Assembly (NCBI GenBank): GCA_022695795.1
Contig: MU404059.1
Span: forward strand, 434,001 to 498,000
Source of the DNA: Biscogniauxia marginata
Lineage: Eukaryota > Ascomycota > Sordariomycetes > Xylariales > Xylariaceae
Direction: 5' to 3'
DNA length: 64,000 nucleotides
Positions 1-11,222 of this stretch are shown here, in pieces; the stretch's first letter is position 1, and each line of letters begins with the position of its first letter. The position numbers and the translations under genes were made by a program. The notes under the pieces were generated by a model. It ran no database searches. It was not told the origin of the DNA and saw only the letters and a list, made by a program, of their open reading frames with translations.

Positions 1-439
1 ATAGGCCGCCGCCAAATTCTCCGCCCTGGCCAATGTTGGGGAAGTACAAGCACACTAGGCTGTCTGCTGGCTCGTCGAACAAGTTGGCCGTCAGGTCGGC
101 GAAAAGTTCGTTAGGGTCGGAGAGTCCATTGGCCCAGAAGAAGAAGGGTGTGGGCTCGGGATCATCAGCAGGAGGTAGTATGGCGGCGGCGAGGAAGGCC
201 ACTAGCGAGGGGTGGAGCCGTGGGCGGAGAGCCTCAGCTGCAGCACCGTGGGTGGTGAAAAAGGTGTTGTTACCATGCAGACTAGCTGGTGTACGGCCTT
301 CAGAAACCCTGGTGTAGTGCACGAGGTAGTTGTGGAGAGCTGCGCATCGTGCATAATCCATCCCGGGCAAGTCGGCGCGGGCTGGGTTGTCCGCTGTAAC
401 CAGCAGGCCGTCCACGTTAGGAAGTTGTGAAGCATCCAT
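1..439 (-). CDS. Unrecognised protein, 5' part only, running off the left edge of the window
   Basis: An open frame on the minus strand starts at an ATG at 439 and stays open to base 1, giving about 146 residues with no stop. An in-frame TGA lies two codons upstream of this ATG, so the start is well supported unless an upstream exon exists. The protein begins MDASQLPNVDGLLVTADNPA and continues with a His/Tyr-containing stretch (HNYLVHYTRVSEGRT), an alanine/leucine-rich segment and a proline-rich acidic segment. I see no signal peptide or membrane helix and do not recognise the family. Codon use is GC-rich at third positions, like the genuine genes of this window. The 3' part lies outside the window. 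It is divergent from the photolyase gene, with a spacer of about 1 kb between them. Confidence 0.6.
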   Translation of the reverse strand, partial: MDASQLPNVDGLLVTADNPARADLPGMDYARCAALHNYLVHYTRVSEGRTPASLHGNNTFFTTHGAAAEALRPRLHPSLVAFLAAAILPPADDPEPTPFFFWANGLSDPNELFADLTANLFDEPADSLVCLYFPNIGQGGEFGGGL

Positions 440-1448
440 GATTCACCTAGACTAGTGCTTTCACCCGAGTGCCCAAGTTTTGCAGATGATCCGGGTCCTC
501 GACGGCTCCGTTTGAAAGAAAACGACCTGATCGTCCGTGTCGTTGACTGCAATAAGACCCAGGGCGCTCGGGCTCGAGTAATCTCTATATTACAACGAAA
601 AAGAATTGCGTGAGGAAAGAAAGGTTCCTCACACTGCCAGCGAGCTACATACATTTCTTAAGTACTAGAACTAAGCCGTGGCAACGCATTTATCCGAATA
701 GCTTCACCACAGCAACTGCAATATGCTACTACAATAGCAATGGCTGTGACAGTCCGGTCCCATTATAGAACCGAGGCCTGGCGCTTACAAGTTTATAGTT
801 TATAAGGAGTATAAAAAACTAATAAAAAGTATAAAAAAAAATTGATAGGTAGGTAATTAATAAAACTTTATAGGCCGACATCTTGAGATTCAAGGGGCGA
901 AAGACTTACCGGTCCCGGCTGGTTCCCGCGCTAGGCTGAGAAGCCCTGGTTACTCTTTGTGGAGAACATCTCCAGAGCATGGGAGTTCCCGAACTTTGGG
1001 ACTGGAAAGAAGAATAATCTAGAAGACACAGTCTCTATGTTAGCCTCCTGTATCAAGCTTCATTGGCTCATCCACTTTCCTAATACGTACCTAAGTTGAA
1101 GTAGTAGATTCCCGCGCACTCCTCATAGGACTCGCTGCATATGCAATATTTGCTGGCATGTAAATGTGTGGTCAGCAACACAATGCTTCTCCTCTCCTTG
1201 CTTCTTGTCTTATGCTAGCTTAGCACAAGACTGGTAGGACTCCCCTGCCTTGTTTATAGGGGCTGGTCGTGTTTAGAACTAAACAGTGGCTGGGGTCTTG
1301 ACATCATGGACTCTCAGCCTGAGACTAGAGCTCTAGCTTCCAAGCCTCTAACCTACTTATGTTGCGCAACGATGGCTTCGAGTGAAACCTCGAACCATGC
1401 TCGCCTCACTGCCGTCTACACGCCGACGAAACGTGTGTATTCGCGACG
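440..1448. promoter_or_regulatory. Divergent intergenic spacer between the left-edge gene and the photolyase
   Basis: This spacer of about 1 kb separates two genes transcribed away from each other, so it should hold both promoters. It contains an AT-rich stretch at about 785-875 with runs of A and tandem TATAAAAA-like words. No open frame looks coding. No specific operator can be named from sequence alone. Confidence 0.4.
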
Positions 1449-3396
1449 ATGGGGAAACCACGTGTGATATATTGGTTCCGAACAGATCTCCGACTTCACG
1501 ACTCTCCTGCTCTGAAAGCGGCCCTTGACTTAGAACCTACTGTCCTATGGCCGATTTTCACTTGGGATCCTCACTATGTTTACCGCGCGAAGGGTGGTGT
1601 AAATAGATGGCAGTATTTGTTAGTCACTGTCTCAATGCCACATTAACGATGGGCCACTCGACTAATAATGCGTAAGACTCGACTGTCAGAATGATCTTTC
1701 GGCATCCATTCATGAACGAAATCCCAGGTCTAAACTCTTCGTACTACGCGAAGCTCCACAAACCCTCTTCCCGAAGCTGTTCAAAGCGTGGAATGTCACA
1801 CATCTCGTCTTCGAGAAAGACACCGACACGTACGCTCGGGACAGGGATAACGTGATCAAAAACCTAGCGAAGAAAGCTGGTGTAGAGGTAATTACAAGGT
1901 ATGGAAGAACACTATGGGATAGTGACGAAGTCGTCGCCAAGAATGGCGGTAAGCCGACTATGTCTATAACTCAGCTTCAAGCAGCTGGCCACAAAGTAGG
2001 AGAGATCCCTAAGCCAATACCTGCGCCGACTCATCTACCTAACCCGGGCGAGATGCCGGTCGACTTCGACCAGGACCAGCCAGACGTTAAACCCGACCTA
2101 AATGCACTTCATCGAACCAAGGCCGACAGGACGTACAGAAACATCGCAGGACCTAAAGGTGACTTCGCCATAGAGACACTCGAAGAGCTTGGTTTCCCGC
2201 CAGCTACGACACCACACCGTGGTGGCGAAACACTTGCACTCGAAAAACTTGACGAAATCGTCGCAGATAAAGAATACACAGCAACGTTCCAAAAACCCAA
2301 GACGAACCCGACAGCATTTGCGCCGCAAACGACCACCCTATTATCGCCGTTCCTGCATTTCGGTGCTCTTTCCCCTCGACTCTTCTACTGGCGCGTACAG
2401 GAGGTGGTAGAGAAGTACGGTAAGGGCGCCTCTACGCCCCCCGAAAGCCTCACAGGCCAGCTGCTATTCCGGGACATGTACTTCGCAGCCCAGGCGGCGA
2501 TCGGGGCACCTTTTCCGCAGACACTCGGCAACGCCTACGTCCGGTTTATCCCCTGGCACCTGCCGTCCAAAGTCGAAGAGGGCACGGAAACCGGCACGAC
2601 AAACGCCATCAGCGGTGAGTACCATGTCGACTCGCCGCAGGCCGAGAAGTGGTTCCGGCGCTGGAAGGCCGGCGTGACGGGCTTCCCGTTCGTGGACGCG
2701 CTGATGCGCCAGCTGCGCGCCGAAGGGTGGATCCACCACCTCGGCCGGCACATGCTCGCGTGCTTCCTCACGCGCGGAGGCTGTTACATCCACTGGGAGC
2801 GCGGCGCCGACGTCTTCGAGGAGCTCCTGCTCGACCACGAGCCCGCGTGCAACGCCGGGAACTGGCAGTGGCTGAGCTGCACGGCCTTCTTCCACCAGTA
2901 CTACCGCTGCTACAGCCCCGTGGCTTTCGGGCAGAAGTGGGACAGGCAGGGCGACTTCGTCCGCAGGTGGGTGCCCGAGCTGCAGGATCTAGACGCAAGA
3001 TTCATCTACGAGCCCTGGAAGGCGAGCAAGGCGGCCCTGGACAAGGCCGGCGTGAGAGTTGAGGGCGACGGCCTGGGCGACAGAAAGGGGGCCACGTATC
3101 CCGAGCCCATGTTTGACTTCGGCGAGAGGAGGAAGACTTGCATGGCGGCGATGAAGGCGGCCTACTCAATTGGCCTGTACGGAAACGACGAGAGAGTCAA
3201 GAACGGCACGTGGAAGGAGCTGTTCGAAGAGGTCGGGGAGACGGAGATGGAAGGGGTTGACGGCAGCGACGATGACGGAGCACACGCGGACGATGCGGAG
3301 CATGACGTCCGTGGTGCGAAGCATTCAAGAAGCAAAAGTGATGCCGTTAAGGTGATAGGTCCCATGGATAGACATGTTAAGAAGCAGAAGACTTGA
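1449..3396 (+). CDS. (6-4) photolyase / animal-type cryptochrome-family flavoprotein
   Basis: Two exons, 1449-1618 and 1677-3396, are joined across a 58-nt intron with GTTAGT donor, ACTAATAAT branch region and TAAG acceptor; splicing gives RWQYLLDCQND and 629 residues. The N-terminal part is the photolyase Rossmann-like domain (VIYWFRTDLRLHDSPAL). The C-terminal part is the FAD-binding domain, with HHLGRHMLACFLTRG at about residue 408, NAGNWQWLSCTAFFHQYYR, and YSPVAFGQKWDRQGDFVRRW. The HHLxRH motif holds the two histidines known to act in (6-4) photoproduct repair, so I favour (6-4) photolyase over a CPD enzyme. The family uses FAD and blue light to revert UV-induced (6-4) pyrimidine photoproducts in the nucleus; some members are photoreceptors instead. 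A C-terminal extension of roughly 60 residues is acidic, then basic (MDRHVKKQKT at the end), and could carry a nuclear localisation signal. Whether it repairs DNA or signals cannot be settled from sequence. Confidence 0.93.
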
Positions 3397-4220
3397 TGGG
3401 CCTCGGATTGTCGGGTATGAAATTGAGAACATGAAAAGGGGCTGATTGTGTCCACTTGCATACTGCCCAAAAACGTAGAAAATAGAAGACTTATTGTTTG
3501 GTTACTGCAATAACAGATACTACACTTTTTGGATCCCAGTAGTGAGTTTTACACATTTATTAAATTCATATGTAGTGGCCTTGCGTCGTGACTATACGTT
3601 CCAGTTATGTCACGATTTGAAGTAGTAGATCTTCGCAACTGCTCACCCTGAATGCAACTTCTATGATATACATCAAATACACCATACTTATCTTTCTCCT
3701 TCGCGTTCAGAGACTCGAGACATACCTCTTGGAAGTTGCGACTAGGGCCCCTTTCAACAACCCCCTGCTCTTCTGCCGAGCCATGCACATGTGACTTCAC
3801 TGTTTCCTCTCACAAGAACCTCATGTATTCTTCACCACTCGCGAACCCAAGTATCTATTGAATATCATGGCTCCGCCGAACTAGAGTCAGACACGCAACG
3901 ACTATGAACAGGCATCGCCTCCAGTGGATTGCTTATCTTGAATATTCACTCAATCCAGGACTTCTTTACTCTTCCCTTCAAAAATATACCGTCCTTGAAG
4001 AAGAATCGTTCTGTGGGTTTTAAACAGCCTTTTCAAAATCTCCAGTAACATCCCCACGACACGATCTCAACAGACAGCTTGTGTCCATCGCAACGACACT
4101 TCTTCCCCTTACACCGAGGCCATTGAGGGTGTGCCCAGGCAACATATAGTTTAGAGAAGGGATCCCAAGCTCCCGCTCTCCCCAGAATAATCTGAAAACA
4201 CCAATATCACACCCACCACT
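3397..4220. other. Intergenic spacer, photolyase 3' region and promoter of the membrane-protein gene
   Basis: I see no supported gene here. The short open frames lack plausible codon use. The sequence just before 4221 (CACCACTATGG) is a good fungal start context. The region presumably holds the photolyase terminator and the next gene's promoter. Confidence 0.4.
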
Positions 4221-5189
4221 ATGGCGTTCAGCGACTTCATCACCCGCAAGTCCCAGATCTGGGACCCGACGCCCGCGCCCCAGACGCCCGCATCCCGAGA
4301 CTACCACAGCAACAGCGAGGACTACTACCTCGGCCACCCGCTGCCGTTGCCGCTGCCACCGAGCCACGACTTCCACTCGCGGGCCGCCAGCCAGCTCGAG
4401 ATCTGGGGCATAGCCACGGGGACGTGTTTCCTAACCCTACTGCTATGCTCGCTGCTGTGGAGCGCCATCGCCTACCCTACTACTACCGCCACGACGAATA
4501 AACACCGCTCCACAGCCCGACGCCCAGAAACCCGTACCGCCCACCCGACGGGCCCTCGTCGCTGGAGCTACTCCTACCGCGGCCACACCCCCACTCAAAC
4601 TGAGCTACCGCAGCACCACCGCGGAGCGGGAACGGGCGAACCAGCAGCGGCAGCACCGTCGGCACCAGCGGCGCAGACGCAGCCACGCCTCTTCCTCGCG
4701 GGCCTGAGGACGGCGAACGCGTCGGCCGAGGCGCTCCTGGGCGCCGCACGGCGGAAGGGCGCGGACGTGGCCAGCGGGCTGCTCGGGAGGGGGACGGGCC
4801 GGGTGTCGTCGGTGATGGTAGCGGTGCAGGAGGAGGCGCGGCAGCGCGCGATCGATGTAGAAGAGGGTTTGGGTCCCGGAGAACAACCACGAGGACGAGG
4901 ACGAGGACGCAGACGAGGTTTAAGCGCACGCCTAGGCTTAGGTCTAGGCCCAAGGTCCGGGTCGGTTTCATCCGCGTCTTCTATTTCGTCTCCGGGCCCG
5001 GGGGAGGGAGAACAAGATCAAGAAACAAAAGCGACTAGTGGAGTCGGCGATGCAGATGTGACGACCGATAACGCCGCTGCCTCCGCGAGTGTCGCGGTCC
5101 GGGGGGACAACGACGGAAATGGGAACGGCTCTGGCAGCCCTTTTTTACGCCGCAGGGTCAAGGGCAACGGCGGCGCGTGCCCCCCGTAG
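4221..5189 (+). CDS. Predicted single-pass membrane protein of unknown function
   Basis: A single-exon frame of 322 residues starts with MAFSDFITRKSQIWDPTPAP in a good start context. Its N-terminal 75 residues are polar and proline-rich. One hydrophobic segment follows at about residues 80-103 (WGIATGTCFLTLLLCSLLWS and on), long enough for one membrane helix. The remainder is Arg-, Ala-, Gly- and Thr-rich low-complexity sequence with an Arg/Gly cluster (PRGRGRGRRRGLSARLGLGL) and no recognisable domain. The gene is very GC-rich, so overlapping shadow frames are common, but the membrane segment and start context favour this one. I do not recognise a family; lineage-specific fungal proteins of this type are common. 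The 3' end is the least certain part, because an intron near the end could change the C-terminus. Confidence 0.55.
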   Translation: MAFSDFITRKSQIWDPTPAPQTPASRDYHSNSEDYYLGHPLPLPLPPSHDFHSRAASQLEIWGIATGTCFLTLLLCSLLWSAIAYPTTTATTNKHRSTARRPETRTAHPTGPRRWSYSYRGHTPTQTELPQHHRGAGTGEPAAAAPSAPAAQTQPRLFLAGLRTANASAEALLGAARRKGADVASGLLGRGTGRVSSVMVAVQEEARQRAIDVEEGLGPGEQPRGRGRGRRRGLSARLGLGLGPRSGSVSSASSISSPGPGEGEQDQETKATSGVGDADVTTDNAAASASVAVRGDNDGNGNGSGSPFLRRRVKGNGGACPP

Positions 5190-6033
5190 ACAGGTGCGCT
5201 GTCTGCTGGCGGGAAGAGACGGATATGCGCCTGGAGGCGAGGGCCCGGCGGCGGGGCATCTTTGCCCGCTTGGTCTTAGCGACACCCCTGACGGCGGTGC
5301 TAGGCCTCGATGAGGTTGAGGATGAGGATGTTAGACGTTAGCAGGACGTGACGTGGCGTGATTGGATTGCAGCTCTCTATGGAACCCCGTGAGCTGTAGG
5401 AGGAGGGGGGAGAATCGCTCGAATTCGCGGGAGTGACCTAGAGCTGAAGCTAAAACTTAGGTAGTTTATAAGTGTTGTTCTCACACGACCTACTAGGGTT
5501 GTAAGATGTAATCAGGGGGGGAACAGGCGTATGGAATACCATATTTCATCTTTTACTCTTCAGAAGACCTCATGGTCCATACGTAAACATCCCTCTTCGC
5601 ATTTTTGACTCTGACAAAAGGAAATATTTTCTTCCCATTAAGCCCAGGCTCGCCCTGCTATAGGTGCTGTCTCAGGTGCTTTTGTCTATCGGGGTGATGT
5701 TGTACAGGTGTATGTATAACTTTTTTCTTGCTTTTCGATAGTATCTCCCACTAACACCTCGTATTCGTGCCATTATTCCGTCTAGTTCTCGTTGGGGAAT
5801 GAGAATATAGAGAGCCACCAGGGTCATGTCCGGGTCCGTCGGAGGTCGTCTATCCATCCAACCCAATCATCCGCTCTCCCACATGCCCCTTTTTTATGTA
5901 AAAAATACATATCCGTCTCATCCGACCCTGCACCGCCTTTGACTCCCTGCCTTATTTCTGCTGTAATGGACATATAAAGCGCGCAGTGCGTGGTGAAGGG
6001 AAGACAGTCACGAAAGTCTGGAGGGAATAAGGA
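5190..6033. other. Intergenic spacer between convergent genes
   Basis: This holds the 3' regions of the membrane-protein gene and MIC10, which are transcribed towards each other. The sequence is T-rich with several AATAAA-like and TTTTTT runs and no frame worth calling. Confidence 0.4.
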
Positions 6034-6387
6034 TCACGCCTTCTTGAGTTCCCTGGATGCCTGCTTCAGGCTGAAGTTGCACTCCTCGTAGGCCCTGCCG
6101 GCGCCGAAGCCGACACCGACGAAGGCAGGCCAGGCGCGGCGGCGGAACAGCAGGACGGAGAAGACGACGCCGAATCCAAGGCCTAAACTGGACTTGATGA
6201 GCATGTTCGAGATACACCGGTCCCACTGTAGGTCGCATCAGCATTGAACGCCCGGGGTTCGATCGCTCGTTTCGTTCGTATATGCCGGGGGGCGTTGTAC
6301 TCAGTTTACCTTCTCGTTCAGGAGGGCCTCGCTCACGGGCCGGGAGACGGTGCTCGGCGGCGCGGGAACCGACGTCGACTCGGGCAT
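6034..6387 (-). CDS. MIC10: MICOS complex subunit MIC10
   Basis: Two exons on the minus strand, 6387-6310 (26 codons) and 6225-6034 (63 codons plus stop), flank an 84-nt intron with donor GTAAAC and acceptor CTACAG; the product has 89 residues. The join gives ALLNEKWDRCISNMLIKSSL. Two hydrophobic segments follow, separated by a positively charged loop (RRR, residues 54-56). Glycine motifs mark both helices: GLGFG at residues 41-45 and GVGFGAG at 63-69. These are the family's hallmark and are known to drive Mic10 oligomerisation and membrane bending at crista junctions in the mitochondrial inner membrane. The length matches the family (about 80-100 residues). The gene is divergent from URB2. 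The longest frame in this interval on the same strand is read in a different phase and is not the gene. Confidence 0.93.
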
Positions 6388-6833
6388 GGCTGCGGACTGA
6401 TGGAGGCCAAAGACGGAGTAGAGAGCACTGAGGGGGGGTATTCAGGTTAGAAAGAAAGCCAATTGGACCCGACGCATGTTCGAGTAGTGGCGTACCTTTG
6501 TGCTGTGGACGTTGGGCCGGGGTGTCGGTTGAAATTTGTACGGGAGGAAGCGTTGCGCAGATTCTAGTTCCTAAATATTTCCGTACGCACGCACAATTCA
6601 ATGTGCAATCGACTGATCAGAGCTGTTGCAGCCCGAAGGCGGTGAAAGCATTCCCGACCATTTATGGCTTAGTGTTAATGGCAGAATTTAGGTTAGGGGA
6701 TTTTTCTAGAGATCGCGGGGAGCTGCGCAGGGGAAGAGGGAAGAAAAAAAAAGTAGTAGCTTCCAAAGTGCGATCTGAAAGAAAACTTCCACTAAATTCA
6801 CTCCCGCAATGCCAATTCGAGTCGGGCATCGCA
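6388..6833. promoter_or_regulatory. Divergent promoter region shared by MIC10 and URB2
   Basis: Only about 446 bp separate the start codons of the two divergent genes, so both promoters and 5' untranslated leaders must fit here. A purine-rich block (GGGGAAGAGGGAAGAAAAAAAAAG) lies at about 6729-6752, upstream of the URB2 start. I cannot name binding sites. Confidence 0.45.
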
Positions 6834-9800
6834 ATGGATGCAATGGAGGTTGACCAAGATGGTCCTGTAGGTCAACATATTCTACAACGTCAATTGCATA
6901 TACAAGAATGAAAAGAATGAAAAGAAACTAATAATGCTCGACTTGCAGCCGTCGCGCCTCACTCTTATACGAGTTGTCAGGACTCTCGACGAGGACAACT
7001 CCCTGACCTTACCTGAGAAGATCCACAAGCTCTGGCTCCTGCTTTCGACCACAAAAGGGACTCGACTTCACTGTGTCGAAGAGAGTATTTTACGATGGCT
7101 CCTCAAGCAGATGGCCGCTAGTACCGAGGGCGCTGAACTGGTCCGACGTTATCCTCTCACCTGGACTGTCTTGGGCCATGTCTTCCCCAAGATTCCCGCC
7201 CAAAGCCTAGGGAGGTCCTTAGCCTATCTTAGATTCGTCTCTATACTACACAAAACGTTGGAGGATATCACTACAACTCCGACGAAGCCGGGCGCATCAC
7301 AGGAACTAGCCAATGGTGTTGGTTCGGATCGAGAACGCAAAGACGCAGCAAAGAAGAGAAAGAGAGGGGATACCTTACCATCTAATATCGAGCAACTCCG
7401 TACTCTAGAAGGTTGCATCAGGTCGGCGGCAGGAGTCTTCGAAGCTTTGGGCAGCCTCCTCGAACAAGATGCTTCCTTTTCCAGCGCGCCAACTCCTGAG
7501 AAGAGAGTCGGGGCGGAGCACGTCAAATCTCTTTTCTCTTCCGCCGCTGAAGAGACTCGGGATATCACAGCAAGGCTATTATTGATCTGTGATCGGTCAC
7601 TTGCCTTCACTAACCAAGGCGATGCCCGAGAGCGAGCGACCTGGATCGACATCGTGACTACTATATGGAGCCTTCGCCTCTACAACAAGGAAGACAATAC
7701 CGAGTTCGCCAGATACCTTTACGATCCCACTTGTTCGATACTTGCGAGGCTCAAGGGCGTCACTGGGACCACCCCTGCTGTGGCCAACAGCGCAATTGGG
7801 GATCTCTGGATGCAACGATTAGAGACTTTTCTGAGCGTGTACTTCATTCGACCTACGAGACGCAGATTTGCAGTTGACCAGAATGTAGAGATGCTCAAGC
7901 TAGCGCTCATATTTGCTAAAAGTAACCTCATCGCATCAACTACCGTTATGTGGGATGCTGCTGCGAGATGCCCTCGAGACCCAAGTGAGCCGAAGTCAAA
8001 GACTGAGCATGCCTCGTGGGCCCAGAGTGTCTTCGGGGTACTAGTAGAAGCACTGGAGCCCATGAAATCCCTAGGTCAAAATAAGGTCATCTCTCGACTT
8101 CTAGATACAGCCCTCCAGACTGGCTCCATTCCAAACACTACAACACTCCGTGCTCTATACAAGGCGAATGCACTTGCATTAGATGAGACTGATTGGACTC
8201 TCGTCTCAAAGATTATTACGTGCGATGCTGATGTGTTTCTGCTGGACGATTCAATAAGCGAAGACCTCTTTGGTAGAATCAGCACTGCTTCTAGCCAGGA
8301 TTTTGACACGAGAGACAAGATTGTTATTGAGGCAATTATTCCGCTGCAGGATGCTTTTGTCAAGGCACACGACCTCGCGGGATTCGTAATCCGATGGTAT
8401 GACCATCTTAGCAAATACGCCAATCTCGGATCTGAAAACTCGCTAGATCAAACAATATGGTTCGATGTCAAGATTCGACAAAGACTTGCTGATGTCTTAC
8501 AGAGTGCGCTGTCAATCCCGCAGTTGATGCGTCTCCTAGAGCGACTTGACTCGCCGGATGCCAATGGCGCGGCACTTTTAGTTGTTCTCGATGGCATATG
8601 TGGAGGTATCACCGATGAGAACTTTATCACACACGTCGATTCAAAAATCTTCTCTATGACCTTTTCAGGAAAAGCTTATCATGACATGAATCCAGCGATT
8701 CTGTCTTTGAGATGGCGTATTGCTGGTTATATGGCATCTTGGGAAATGTCGGAAGAGTGCTATCGGCTCTATGATGAGATCAAGCTGACTCTTCAACAAG
8801 TTCTCGAGAAAGGACCCGTATCTGGCTCCGAAACCTTTGAGGCGTTCACTTGTTGTTATAAGCTATGTCTAGCTAACCATATCGGCGGCAAATATGAGAC
8901 TGAATTAGTCAAGCTGATAAGCTCATTTCTCGAGAGGTTGCTTTTAGCAATCAAGAGCGAAGACGATCCGCTTACTTTCGCACCCTTTATCAATTTTGTG
9001 TTTCGTTACCTTCCGAAGCTCACTGAGCAACCCAAACAAGGAGCTGATGATATATTTAAACTTATTGCTGAACTGTTCTGGTACCTCGGGCAGCGACTTG
9101 CGGCTAAAGACAACGTGCAGCTCCGCAAAGTCCTCCTGCCACTTCTACAAAATTTCGATGTTGAAGATGAAGAACCATTCCTAGATGCACTGATATCAAA
9201 ATGTCTAGATACTCTAGACAGTGCCGAAGAACTATGTGGCTGGACGCAGCCACAAAGCCTTTCAGTGCTCTTGATTCTTCTCGAGTTCCCGCGCGAAGCA
9301 TGGTCAAAAGGACGGCGCAAGCGAATTATGTCCTCGTGGGCGACTTGGAAAACTGCAATAAGTACTCACGCAGCACAAGACCAGCGGTATTCCATGGTCG
9401 TACTTAGGTTGCTCGTTCGAATAATGCAGCAGCCGATATTTTACGAGGTATGTCCCAGAGGTTGCTTTCATGATCAATACTAACCTTTCTTTCCCTAGGG
9501 TATGAGCTTCGACGATCTTATTCACGTCTGTTCGGATATACCGAATAATGACGCTACTCTCCTAGCCTTAGCTAGGAGACTCATCGATTTGACTCTGAGG
9601 TTGGTGCAATCATTTATCACTTTGCATACATGCTAACCTCTTCTAGACAAATCGTCACTACTCTTGATGCCTCTTCGGTATCCTATCTTCGCGATGCATC
9701 TAGCTATGTTCATAGTCTGGAACTAGACGCATCAATAAGCACTGCCCAGATACTTCTTGTGAAAGGCTTAGTGTCTGCATTAGGAAAATCCTCTGCTAAA

Positions 9801-11222
9801 TCATATGACGCCGTTATTGACCTTGACAAAACCACACAAAAGCTCGAGCAACTAGTACAACATAGCATATCTATGTTCGCATCCGAAAGCGAACGGATAT
9901 CAACCGGTTCAGAAAATAACCCCATGTCAGTTCCACTCTCGGTGATCTTAGGCGGAGCCGACGTTGTCACTAAAACCAGACCGAGGCGTGGCATCCACCT
10001 ACCAACCGAATTAGTCAGCCAGTTAGAGACCACGGGTGCATCTTGGATATCAAGAGGAGTCGATATTGGTTGGAGGTTGATGACGTTTCTGCTTAAAAAT
10101 CATCCGGACCGCTACGACACGGCGTCCTTCTACTCGCAATTAGAATACGGGGCTACCGAAGTTCCGGAGGATTTTGTGTATGACTATGTCGATGCTTTTA
10201 TCCAGGGCAAAGATCAACTTGCCCGGAATAAGTTACTTGACGAGTTGATCAGCTCTGGAAAGCTGACCGCTAGCTCTATTGGGCCTCTACTAGTTGTCAA
10301 AAGGCTTCTTGAGCCACATCAAGGTACGCCAGCTAAAAGACTCGCCGCTTCATATGATGTGAAGTCTAACTGTACTCCAGGCCAAGACGTGTTAGTCCCA
10401 CAGGGTAGTGGTCATAACCTTGCAGCAGTATACGAGCAGCTTATCTCACTATTAAGCCAGACCAGGTCCCTTCATCATTTCAAACATTTGTCAGAAGTAT
10501 TGTTATTACTTCTTAGCAAATATGGCAATTCTATGACACAATTCAACATCGAAGCGACATTGTCCAAGGTTGTTGATGTATGCTCTTCGGCAGGACCTCG
10601 GATCCAGGATCCAAAGGCGGCCGGCGAGATATATGAATACCTATTCAAGCTTGTTGCCCTCATCATCAAGCGACACCACCTTCGGATCGGGGGGCATTTT
10701 CCCATACTCATTGCTACGCTGCAGGCGCTCCTACGCACCGTACTAGCGAATCCTGCCTCTCACGCAACTGGCGGTCGTCGCTCCTCCTCGCCGACGACCT
10801 CTTCTCGCCCTCCCCCCTGGCTCACCTCGCGCCTGCAGGCACGACATGCGGAGCGCTTCGCTCGGCTCCTAACGCTCGTGTGCGAGCCGAGCGCGGCTTC
10901 GGTCGCGCGCGCCTCCCACCTGCGGAGCCGAGGCGAAAAGGCGCCGCTGAACTCGGCCATGGACGCGGCCAAGCGCGATGCGGGGAACGAGATGTTCCAC
11001 GTCCTCGAGCTGTACATCAAGCTGCAGCTCGAGGGGGTGGCGGCGGCTGACGTGCCCCGCGAGGTGCGCAGGGCCTTGCAGCCTGGCTTCTACGCCGTAC
11101 TCGACATCACGCCCGACGGCCGCCGGAGGGTGCTGAACGAGTCGCTGGACGCGGGCGGGCGCGCCGTGTTCAGGCAGATGTTTTCTGAGTATAAGAAATT
11201 TGGGCGGTGGAGGGGTGTTTGA
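6834..11222 (+). CDS. URB2: Nucleolar pre-ribosomal-associated protein 2 (Urb2/Npa2 family)
   Basis: Four exons: 6834-6866, 6949-9447, 9499-9599 and 9647-11222, giving 1402 residues. The introns are 82, 51 and 47 nt. Intron 1 (GTAGGT donor, ACTAATAATG branch, TTGCAG acceptor) joins a mini-exon encoding MDAMEVDQDGP to PSRLTLIRVVRTLDE. Intron 2 joins PIFYE to GMSFDDLIHV; intron 3 joins LIDLTLR to QIVTTLDAS. The protein is a long helical-repeat type with no membrane segment. Its C-terminus (ESLDAGGRAVFRQMFSEYKK, then FGRWRGV) is the signature end of the Urb2/Npa2 domain. The family acts in the nucleolus in early 60S pre-ribosome assembly and 27S pre-rRNA processing. A start at ATG 6934 would avoid intron 1 but would place the initiator inside a region with a perfect branch site and acceptor, so the spliced model is preferred. 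Confidence 0.88.

Noticed and set aside
2464..2895. Long frame on the minus strand inside the photolyase
   Set aside because: Shadow of the GC-rich photolyase exon; no own start context or domain.
6008..6601. 197-residue minus-strand open frame
   Set aside because: It is a shadow: the true product in this interval is MIC10, read in another phase with an intron.
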